From the NCBI GenBank assembly GCA_027451785.1, contig DAIDIS010000237.1, forward strand, positions 1-5,963: a DNA stretch of 5,963 nucleotides. Reading direction: 5' to 3'. This DNA comes from Acidimicrobiales bacterium. GTDB taxonomy: Bacteria > Actinomycetota > Acidimicrobiia > Acidimicrobiales > JAKAVM01. The notes beneath the pieces were generated by a model, which saw nothing but the letters and a program-made list of their open reading frames with translations, made no database searches and had not been told where the DNA came from. A program made the translations under genes and the position numbers. This document shows positions 1 to 4,746 of this stretch, piece after piece (the first letter of the stretch is position 1; each line of letters opens with the position of its first letter).

Positions 1-2
1 GT

Positions 3-1091
3 CCCTTTGCGGCCATGATGCTCGGTGACATGGGGGCTGACGTCGTCCGGGTGGATCGCGCCCAAGGCGTAGCTCATATCCCGGCCCAAGGTTCCTCCAA
101 GGATCTGCTCGCTAGGTCCCGTAGGTCGGTAGGTGTCGATCTGAAGCACGAGCGAGGACCGGAAGTGGTTTTGCGCCTTTGTGAAAATGCCGACGCGCTG
201 ATAGAAGGATTCCGACCGGGGGTAGCCGAGCGGCTTGGCATAGGACCCAGCGAGTGCATGGAGCGCAACCCTCGTCTTGTGTATGGCCGTATGACCGGCT
301 GGGGCCAAACCGGTCCCATGTCCCACATGGCGGGTCACGACATCAACTACATCGGACTCTCCGGCGTTCTTGGCTCGATTGGAACTGAAGGGCGGCCTCC
401 CGACGTACCGTTGAACTACGTAGGCGACTTTGGTGGGGGAGGGATGCTGCTTGCCTTTGGCGTTCTGGCCGCATTATTGGATGCTCAAAAGACCGGATTA
501 GGCCAAGTAGTGGACGCATCAATGGTTGACGGCTCTGCGTTACTTACGACCATTGTCCATGGCTTCCGCTCTCTCGGCTATTGGAAGGATGAGCGGGGCG
601 CCAACATCTTGGATGGGGGTGCCCATTTTTACGGCCCCTATGAGACCGCAGACGGAAAGTACCTGGCCGTAGGGGCGATCGAGCCGCAATTCTATCGAGA
701 GCTCTTGTCACGTCTGAAGCCGAAGGAGGATGCTTTGGCCCCGCAGATGGACCGTGAGCATTGGGAGCCAAACAAGGAAGTATTCGCAAGCTTATTCAAG
801 ACCAAGACCCAAGCGGAGTGGGTCGAGATATTTGGGGACTCGGACTCTTGCGTTACGCCTGTACTTGCTTTGCATGAGGCGCCCGATCATCCCCATAATG
901 TCGCCCGCCGAAATTTCGTCGAGGTCGACGGCGTGCTCCAACCCGCCCCAGCTCCCAGGTTCTCGAAGACGCCGCCGGAAATATCCGCACCGCCCGCTCT
1001 CCCGGGTCAACATACCAACGAGTGCCTAGCGGATTGGGGATTCACGGAGGCCGAAATTGAGGACCTCGCTTCGGTGGGGGCGATCAAGTAG
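3..1091 (+). CDS. mcr: alpha-methylacyl-CoA racemase (CoA-transferase family III), 5' end missing
   Basis: This enzyme interconverts the (2R) and (2S) forms of 2-methyl-branched acyl-CoAs so that beta-oxidation can proceed, as in branched fatty acid and sterol side-chain breakdown; it is cytosolic and normally a dimer. The frame is open to the left edge: codons from position 3 read PFAA before the first ATG at 15, matching the family's conserved P-x-A-A-M start region, so that ATG is internal and about 19 residues are missing compared with mycobacterial MCR. Counting from the ATG at 15, Arg15, His108 (in GHDINYI), Asp138 (in VGDFGGG) and Glu223 (in AIEPQFY) correspond to MCR Arg38, His126, Asp156 and Glu241, so the catalytic acid/base pair is intact. 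The C-terminal part has the expected CVTPVL and PAPRFS motifs. The family also holds CoA transferases, but the GHDINYI and AIEPQFY motifs favour racemase. The next gene starts 59 bases downstream. Confidence 0.93.
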   Translation, partial: PFAAMMLGDMGADVVRVDRAQGVAHIPAQGSSKDLLARSRRSVGVDLKHERGPEVVLRLCENADALIEGFRPGVAERLGIGPSECMERNPRLVYGRMTGWGQTGPMSHMAGHDINYIGLSGVLGSIGTEGRPPDVPLNYVGDFGGGGMLLAFGVLAALLDAQKTGLGQVVDASMVDGSALLTTIVHGFRSLGYWKDERGANILDGGAHFYGPYETADGKYLAVGAIEPQFYRELLSRLKPKEDALAPQMDREHWEPNKEVFASLFKTKTQAEWVEIFGDSDSCVTPVLALHEAPDHPHNVARRNFVEVDGVLQPAPAPRFSKTPPEISAPPALPGQHTNECLADWGFTEAEIEDLASVGAIK

Positions 1092-1103
1092 GGCTCGCCA
1101 ACG

Positions 1104-1122
1104 CCGCATTGGTGTGATGCGG
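1104..1122 (+). other. small GC-rich hairpin after the racemase gene
   Basis: A six-base stem CCGCAT/ATGCGG encloses a seven-base loop, 12 bases after the racemase stop codon. No T-run follows (the next bases are ATTGGGC), so it is at best a weak terminator or an mRNA 3'-end stabiliser. Readthrough into the small membrane-protein gene is likely, because that gene follows closely and has no clear promoter of its own. Confidence 0.3.
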
Positions 1123-1150
1123 ATTGGGCTTATCGATTAAGGTGTAAGTC

Positions 1151-1546
1151 GTGCAGGCAAGCCCATCGTTCGTGGCGACTGTCGACTTGCTTCAATTCCA
1201 TTCCGCTTGGGCCTGGGTAGTCATATTTTCCAATGGTCTGGCGGGGGTTTGGGCTCTTGCGGCGATTCGGCTGGAACCGCTGAAGACCAATTCGCTTTGG
1301 TGGTTTACTTCGTTCGCAGAAGCCTCCATCGCGATCCAAGTGGCAATGGGGGTTGGCCTGGTTGCTGGGGACCATAAGAAACCGCCGGCCTTTCACCCCT
1401 TTTACGGTTTTTTTGCGATTGTAGTCGTCGGTGTGCTCTACGCTTATAGGGGCTCGATGCGTCGCTATGCCTATTGGCTATACGGATTTGGCGGTTTGTT
1501 CATCATGGGCCTGGGTATAAGAGCGGTGCTCACGGCGAAGAGCTGA
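1151..1546 (+). CDS. small four-helix membrane protein of unknown function
   Basis: I do not recognise this 131-residue protein beyond its being an integral membrane protein. Four hydrophobic stretches are visible at about residues 19-39, 48-71, 82-99 and 106-126, with short charged connections (RLEPLK, GDHKK, RGSMRR); no signal peptide cleavage site stands out. By the positive-inside rule the loop at 100-105 faces the cytoplasm. His17 at the start of helix 1, His75 in the 2-3 loop and His82 at the start of helix 3 (FHPFYGF) are spaced so that they could bind metal or haem, but this is only a suggestion. The start is a GTG preceded by AAGGTG six bases upstream, a good ribosome binding site. 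It lies between the racemase and tetR genes on the same strand, 59 bases after the former, so it may be cotranscribed with the racemase. Confidence 0.75.
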   Translation: MQASPSFVATVDLLQFHSAWAWVVIFSNGLAGVWALAAIRLEPLKTNSLWWFTSFAEASIAIQVAMGVGLVAGDHKKPPAFHPFYGFFAIVVVGVLYAYRGSMRRYAYWLYGFGGLFIMGLGIRAVLTAKS

Positions 1547-1552
1547 ATCTTG

Positions 1553-1569
1553 TTGCATTTTTGATGCAA
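1553..1569. promoter_or_regulatory. palindrome upstream of tetR, candidate operator
   Basis: TTGCATTTTTGATGCAA is a perfect six-base inverted repeat around five bases, lying 46 bases before the tetR start. Its size and symmetry suit a dimeric TetR-type repressor controlling its own gene. A similar 17-mer (13 of 17 identical) occurs at 2653-2669 ahead of the copC promoter. It could instead be a weak AT-rich hairpin at the end of the membrane-protein transcript, since it begins seven bases after that stop codon; the low GC content makes a strong terminator unlikely. The assignment is inference. Confidence 0.35.
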
Positions 1570-1573
1570 AAAG

Positions 1574-1604
1574 ATCTAGACAACTTGCGTTTGGTTTGCT
1601 AGAT
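1574..1604. repeat. inverted repeat ATCTAG/CTAGAT just before tetR
   Basis: ATCTAG at 1574-1579 and CTAGAT at 1599-1604 form an inverted repeat with a 19-base spacer, directly downstream of the TTGCAT palindrome and ending 11 bases before the tetR start. Together the two elements fill nearly all of the 68-base gap. Arms this short can occur by chance; if functional, it would be a second half of the tetR control region. Confidence 0.25.
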
Positions 1605-1614
1605 TTGGTGAGCA

Positions 1615-2499
1615 GTGAGTCCTCTGTCGTCTCCTTACGTGGCCGATAGGCCCAGGTCGAATGTTGGCGGAAACCTGCAGTCACGGCAATTGAGCAGTAG
1701 TCAACTCTCCCCCGGCAGGGGAGCGAGAAGAATAGACCCGAATGTCCCGATCGGTGGTCCCGAAGTAACCGATCGGAAGAAGACCGGTTCTCGCACCAAG
1801 CCCAAGGCTCCTCGTCGTAGGCTTCAGAACCCGAATCCAGAGATGCGGCCGAGATTGCTTGAGGCGGCCACTTCCCTGATGCGCGAAGTCGGGTTCACCC
1901 AGGCGAAGATCGAGAGAATTGCGGAGCGGGCCGGAGTCTCAGTAGGAACCTTCTACCTCTATTTCGATTCCAAGGATGACCTCTTCTTGAAGGTCATAAC
2001 CGACGACCTTTCAAAGCTTCGGACGAACCTACGAAAGTCGATCTCTGGAGCAGGCACGCCCGCTGAGAAGATTTTTGCTTGCATGGACGCCTACATGGAC
2101 TTCATTGAGGCGGACAGTTCAATTCTTCGTCACTTCTATCGTGACTACGCTTCAGCATCGGAAAGCCGATCCCTGAAACTCGGCGGTTGGGTTTGGGAAG
2201 TCATAGCCTCCGACCTTGCGGCTGTTATCCAAGAGGCGATGGACTTCGGCGTGCTCGCAAAGCGCGACGCCTCACTTACCTCTCATGCCCTGGTCGGTTT
2301 GGTCCATCACTTGGCGGCGTCATGGCTTGGCAAGGATGCCGTGTACACCAGAGAGCAGATAAGCGACTTTCTCGCAACCTTCGTTCTGAGTGGCCTCGGG
2401 CCGTCTGCCTCCGTATACGAAGATGCGGTTCGCATTCAGGATATGCGTACTTCGAAAATCCAGCTCATCGAGGCTAATCACTCAACTCATATCGCCTAG
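1615..2499 (+). CDS. TetR-family transcriptional regulator with long N-terminal tail
   Basis: This is a dimeric DNA-binding repressor of the TetR/AcrR family, 294 residues from the first possible start. The DNA-binding domain spans about residues 77-125: helix 1 (RPRLLEAATSLMREVG), then the turn and recognition helix in IAERAGVSVGTFYLYFDSKDDLF, a textbook TetR signature. The rest (about 126-265) is a helical ligand-binding and dimerisation domain with conserved aromatic and histidine residues (ILRHFYRDYA, LVHHLAASWL); its ligand cannot be read from sequence. Residues 1-76 are an unusual extension, rich in Ser, Pro, Arg and Lys and probably disordered. An in-frame TGA at 1609-1611 bars any earlier start; the GTG at 1615 has a poorly spaced GGTGAG only two bases upstream. 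TTG at 1690 or ATG at 1843 remain possible, but neither has a good ribosome binding site. TetR proteins of this type often govern acyl-CoA metabolism, and the racemase nearby fits that; the link is inference. Confidence 0.88.
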   Translation: MSPLSSPYVADRPRSNVGGNLQSRQLSSSQLSPGRGARRIDPNVPIGGPEVTDRKKTGSRTKPKAPRRRLQNPNPEMRPRLLEAATSLMREVGFTQAKIERIAERAGVSVGTFYLYFDSKDDLFLKVITDDLSKLRTNLRKSISGAGTPAEKIFACMDAYMDFIEADSSILRHFYRDYASASESRSLKLGGWVWEVIASDLAAVIQEAMDFGVLAKRDASLTSHALVGLVHHLAASWLGKDAVYTREQISDFLATFVLSGLGPSASVYEDAVRIQDMRTSKIQLIEANHSTHIA

Positions 2500-2503
2500 G
2501 CGA
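2492..2503. repeat. 12-bp palindrome over the tetR stop codon
   Basis: TCGCCTAGGCGA is self-complementary and includes the TAG stop at 2497-2499. With no loop it would form only a short cruciform or strained hairpin, and no T-run follows. It may be chance, a protein-binding site or a weak 3'-end structure. Confidence 0.2.
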
Positions 2504-2652
2504 ATGCGGTGCCGGACATATCTCGCACCCATATGGTGAAATGCGTTATAACGGGGATCGTCCCGGGCATCTCCTGCTCGCCCTTAGTGCCCGCGAATCC
2601 GCGTGAACCATCATGATGGGCGGCCAACGGAGATTACGGGTTGATTATGATT

Positions 2653-2669
2653 TTGCATGGTTGGCGCAA
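2653..2669. promoter_or_regulatory. second copy of the TTGCAT palindrome, candidate operator
   Basis: TTGCATGGTTGGCGCAA matches the element upstream of tetR at 13 of 17 positions, keeping the left arm TTGCAT, the central TTG and the right end GCAA. It is a less perfect palindrome (outer four bases TTGC/GCAA). It lies 30 bases upstream of the -35 box of the copC promoter candidate, where an activator or repressor could act. TTGCAT-type hexamers occur several times in this window, so chance is not excluded. Confidence 0.3.
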
Positions 2670-2699
2670 TAAATTGACCGCTTGCTGGACATTTTATCG

Positions 2700-2728
2700 T
2701 TGACAGCCAAAGTGTTATTGAGTAGAGT
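2700..2728 (+). promoter_or_regulatory. sigma-70-type promoter candidate for copC
   Basis: A perfect -35 box TTGACA (2700-2705) is separated by exactly 17 bases from TAGAGT (2723-2728), which matches the -10 consensus at four of six positions including the key first T, second A and last T. Transcription would start near 2735, giving a leader of roughly 190 bases before copC. This is the best promoter-like sequence noticed in the window. An inverted repeat (2726-2754) overlaps its -10 end. Confidence 0.55.
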
Positions 2729-2754
2729 CCCATTCACTCGGCTTATGTGGGACT
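2726..2754. repeat. inverted repeat AGTCCCA/TGGGACT at the copC transcription start
   Basis: Seven-base arms AGTCCCA (2726-2732) and TGGGACT (2748-2754) flank a 15-base spacer. The left arm overlaps the -10 box, and the repeat covers the predicted start site, the classic place for a repressor operator. If transcription begins further upstream, it would instead form a hairpin at the head of the leader RNA. Confidence 0.35.
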
Positions 2755-2758
2755 GTAA

Positions 2759-2776
2759 GCTGAGGCTGAGGCTGAG
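2759..2776 (+). repeat. three tandem GCTGAG hexamers in the copC leader
   Basis: GCTGAG is repeated three times without interruption, followed directly by GCAGGTGCCTGAGG, which contains a further CTGAG and the short AGGCA/TGCCT hairpin. The repeat lies in the putative 5' leader and could arise by slippage, or provide repeated binding sites for a protein or small RNA. Confidence 0.6.
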
Positions 2777-2824
2777 GCAGGTGCCTGAGGGAACGCCGGG
2801 AGTGGGGAATACTGGTTCGCCGGA

Positions 2825-2842
2825 GAGGACATATATGTCCTC
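2825..2842. repeat. perfect 18-bp palindrome in the copC leader
   Basis: GAGGACATATATGTCCTC is perfectly self-complementary over 18 bases. As DNA it looks like a binding site for a symmetric dimer; as RNA it would form a seven-base stem capped by UAUA. It lies 82 bases before the ATG of copC and about 90 bases after the predicted transcription start, so in this position an RNA hairpin or a roadblock operator are both possible. Confidence 0.6.
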
Positions 2843-2924
2843 GAATGCGTGGATACCCGATTCTCTATTGCATAAAAAGGCCGATTCTTCATGCAATTAC
2901 TACGGAGATAACAAAACCTTGAAT

Positions 2925-3569
2925 ATGAACCCATTTCGTAGCGGCCGCTCGTTGACGGCTACAGCAGCAATCGGAGGACTCTCCTTCGTCTCGCTGTTTG
3001 CGTTCGCGGTACCGGCATTCGCCCATGCTTACCCGGTTGCATATACGCCCGGCGACGGCTGTACGACCGCCACGCTGCCTCCTGAAGTGATAATGGACAC
3101 CAGCGAGGGCATTACCGCAGCTTCCGTCCAGGTGACGAGCACGTCGGGCCAGTCGATTGCTACCGGGCCGGTTCATTTCACGTCCGGAAAGTCCGAGGCG
3201 GATATCCCGATCAACCAGAGCGCTTCACCAGGTGCATACGTGGTGCAATGGCAGTTCACTTCTGTTGACACGCACGTGACCAGCAGTTCCTGGTCTTTCA
3301 CCTATAACCCCCAGGCTCAAGGCCTTGACGATCAGCATTCCGCTGCCGGCAGCTGCGGCAAAGGTGGCTTAGGCGACGCCACTCTTAGTGGCACACCCAC
3401 CGGTGGTTCCACCACAGCGTCCACGATGGCCCCCACTGGGTCGTCTTCGTCATCGAAGAGCGGCTCTTCCTCAACGGGCATCATCATTGCGATCGTCGCG
3501 GTTGTAGTGGTTGTCGGTGGTGGCGCTGCAATTGCAATGAGCCGCAAGAACTCCGGCACGAAGGCCTAG
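2925..3569 (+). CDS. copC: CopC-type copper-binding protein, secreted, with C-terminal membrane anchor
   Basis: The 214-residue product has a signal peptide (residues 1-33, Arg/Lys-poor start, hydrophobic core about 12-30, cleavage after AFA), then a CopC beta-barrel domain (about 34-128), a Gly/Ser/Thr-rich linker (about 145-184) and one membrane helix (185-206) ending in a basic tail (SRKNSGTKA). After cleavage the mature protein begins with His34, and the Asp115-Thr116-His117 motif before the last strand (WSFTY) matches the D-x-H of CopC; these are the known Cu(II) ligands of the family. Cys46 and Cys144 could form a disulfide. It therefore probably binds copper outside the membrane, though no CopD transporter is fused or adjacent. 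Start choice: the signal peptide requires a start near 2925. GGAG at 2904-2907 sits 17 bases from the ATG and 11 from an in-frame TTG at 2919, so the TTG (two residues longer) is a real alternative. The open frame extending back to 2682 is not a gene part. Confidence 0.85.
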   Translation: MNPFRSGRSLTATAAIGGLSFVSLFAFAVPAFAHAYPVAYTPGDGCTTATLPPEVIMDTSEGITAASVQVTSTSGQSIATGPVHFTSGKSEADIPINQSASPGAYVVQWQFTSVDTHVTSSSWSFTYNPQAQGLDDQHSAAGSCGKGGLGDATLSGTPTGGSTTASTMAPTGSSSSSKSGSSSTGIIIAIVAVVVVVGGGAAIAMSRKNSGTKA

Positions 3570-3605
3570 GTTCCAAGCGGGAGCAACGTAAGTTTTTTCT
3601 GCCCC

Positions 3606-3651
3606 AAAGCGGCGCTTGGAAGAGTCGGGAGATGATTCCAAGTGCCGCTTT
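3606..3651 (+). terminator. long hairpin after copC, probable terminator
   Basis: AAAGCGGCGCTTGGAA (3606-3621) pairs with TTCCAAGTGCCGCTTT (3636-3651) across a 14-base loop: 16 pairs, 15 Watson-Crick and one G-U. The 3' arm ends in CTTT but no longer T-run follows, as is common in GC-rich bacteria. It lies 37 bases after the copC stop. A third segment, TTCCAAGCG at 3571-3579 just after that stop, is perfectly complementary over nine bases to 3613-3621 and could pair with the left arm instead. Confidence 0.6.
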
Positions 3652-3832
3652 CCCATGTCCGGGCCGCTAATCGGCAGAGATTCTTTGTAGAAGGATTTCT
3701 TACATCGCCCGAGGCAAACCAAGTTACGGGGTGGAATTAGGCCGAATCCTTACGTGATCTCGGTCCTATTGACTTCGCTTGCGGCTACGATCTTGTCAGG
3801 CAGCAGGGCAAGATTTGGGGAGTAAAGCAGGC

Positions 3833-4513
3833 ATGGCAGTATCTCATTTGGCGGCGAGGTTCGGCCGTAAGGCACTGGTGACGTCTTTGCTTGCGGTGGC
3901 TGGATCGTTGGGATCGGGTCCAACTATTGCAGCAAGTGCCCTTGTCGGAAGCGGCCAACCGAGACTTGTCCTCTTGTCTGAGTCACCAGGTCTCGATGCC
4001 ACGGTCGGCAAGCTGCCAGACTTCATCTCAATGCGGTTTAATCATCGGGTGACCTCCGCTTCCGTTGAGGCAATCTCGGCAGACGGGCTATCTGCAACGT
4101 CCGGGCCTGCCATCGTGGAAGGCGGTGGTCGTAATGTCCTCACACCTTTGGTTTCGGGGACTTCGGCCGGTTCCTACGAAGTGCAGTGGGAGGCCACCGT
4201 TGGAGGCGGGCAATCGGCGACAGGGGAGTGGGAATTCAATTACAGGCCCGGAGCCCGCTCTGTCAGCGGCCTGAATTGCACCGATGGACAGGTCGGCTCT
4301 TCGTGCTCAGTGGCGGCAACGTCGAAACATCAAAGCCGCCTGGGATTGGTGGTGGCTATTGCGATAGCGGCCATCCTGGGTGGAACCGTAGCCTCATTAC
4401 TTGTGCGCGGAAAATTCCGCTTTCCGGAAACGAAAGAACCACCCGCCGAGGTGACAGGTGGTTCTGAAGCCTACGATGCAATTAGGGCTGATCCGGTTGA
4501 TTCGAGAGCCTAG
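3833..4513 (+). CDS. diverged CopC-like secreted protein with C-terminal membrane anchor
   Basis: This 226-residue protein has the same plan as the CopC-type protein just upstream: signal peptide (about 1-36, with basic MAVSHLAARFGRK start and cleavage near IAASA), a CopC-like beta domain (about 42-138), a linker and one membrane helix (about 170-191) followed by a 35-residue polar, acidic tail, probably cytoplasmic. The two domains align through SPG/TPG near the first strand, VTSASVEA versus ITAASVQV, SYEVQWE versus AYVVQWQ, and EWEFNYRP versus SWSFTYNP. The copper ligands are gone: no His begins the mature chain, and the D-x-H position reads GGGQ (Gln127 in place of His). Cys149 and Cys158 form a close pair after the domain, unlike the upstream paralogue. 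Copper binding is therefore doubtful; it may be a structural or partner subunit. The ATG at 3833 is chosen because GGGGAG lies ten bases upstream and a normal signal peptide begins there; a TTG at 3779 would add 18 unlikely residues. Its stop overlaps the converging gene's stop. Confidence 0.8.
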   Translation: MAVSHLAARFGRKALVTSLLAVAGSLGSGPTIAASALVGSGQPRLVLLSESPGLDATVGKLPDFISMRFNHRVTSASVEAISADGLSATSGPAIVEGGGRNVLTPLVSGTSAGSYEVQWEATVGGGQSATGEWEFNYRPGARSVSGLNCTDGQVGSSCSVAATSKHQSRLGLVVAIAIAAILGGTVASLLVRGKFRFPETKEPPAEVTGGSEAYDAIRADPVDSRA

Positions 4514-4746
4514 AGATTCACAACCGGGCAGGTAAGCGTCCTGGTAATACCGGTGACCAATTGGACCTTCGAGACAACCATGCGCCCAAGTTCGTCCACC
4601 GAGTTTGCCTCGGCCCTTACGACGACGTCGTAAGGGCCGGTAACGTCTTCTGCCGATACAACCCCGGCTAGCGAGCGGACGGCGTCGGCGACGCTCGCGG
4701 CTTTGCCGACCTCGGTCTGGATCAGGATGTAGGCGGCAACGGCCAT
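4510..4746 (-). CDS. stand-alone Lrp/AsnC ligand-binding (RAM) domain protein
   Basis: The 78-residue product is only the alpha/beta effector-binding domain of Lrp/AsnC regulators, without the helix-turn-helix. Visible signatures are AYILIQTEVGKA (first strand, 5-16), EDVTGPYDVVVRAEA (33-47, the family's G-x-Y-D turn) and the closing ITRTLTCPVV (67-76). Such small proteins form rings of dimers that bind amino acids and are common in actinobacteria; they may pass a signal to a full-length partner, as they cannot bind DNA alone. The start ATG (4746-4744) shares its A with the TGA stop of the PEP carboxykinase gene, so translation is probably coupled. At the other end its TAG stop overlaps the stop of the converging CopC-like gene within the four bases CTAG. 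Length and motifs are complete. Confidence 0.88.
   Translation of the reverse strand: MAVAAYILIQTEVGKAASVADAVRSLAGVVSAEDVTGPYDVVVRAEANSVDELGRMVVSKVQLVTGITRTLTCPVVNL

Larger units (their letters stand above)
2500..2924 (+). other. 425-base intergenic region: control region and leader of copC
   Basis: No credible gene was seen on either strand here; open frames on the minus strand lack family features, and the plus-strand open frame running into copC reads as low-quality sequence before the signal peptide. The left part (2500-2640) holds a 12-bp palindrome, CCATCATGATGG at 2608-2619, and otherwise nothing recognisable. The middle (2641-2730) becomes AT-rich and has the candidate operator and promoter. 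The right part (about 2735-2924) would be the transcribed leader, with three GCTGAG units, a short hairpin AGGCA/TGCCT at 2775-2786, an 18-bp palindrome and an ATTGCAT/ATGCAAT inverted repeat (2867-2873 and 2891-2897). The ribosome binding site follows at 2904-2907. I could not match it to a known riboswitch class. Confidence 0.6.

Noticed and set aside
2789..2823. Possible cobalamin or c-di-AMP riboswitch core (GGGAAC and GGGGAAT segments before copC)
   Set aside because: The short G-rich pieces resemble fragments of those consensus cores, but the B12 box (GCCACTG-like) and the paired GGGGUGAAUC-type segments are absent, and the spacing does not fit.
2682..2924. Extension of the copC reading frame upstream to 2682
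   Set aside because: It would bury the signal peptide inside the protein, has low-complexity repeat-derived residues (LRLRLRQ), and overlaps the predicted promoter.
2645..2934. Minus-strand open frames opposite the copC leader
   Set aside because: They are short, overlapping, rich in repeat-derived Ser/Ala/Leu, and show no recognisable domain.
3593..3598. Run of six T after copC as the tail of a separate terminator
   Set aside because: No stable hairpin ends just before the run; the strong hairpin lies downstream of it.
3769..3791. Promoter for the second CopC-like gene (TTGACT with TACGAT)
   Set aside because: The two boxes are only 11 bases apart, too close for a sigma-70-type promoter, and no better-spaced partner was found for either.
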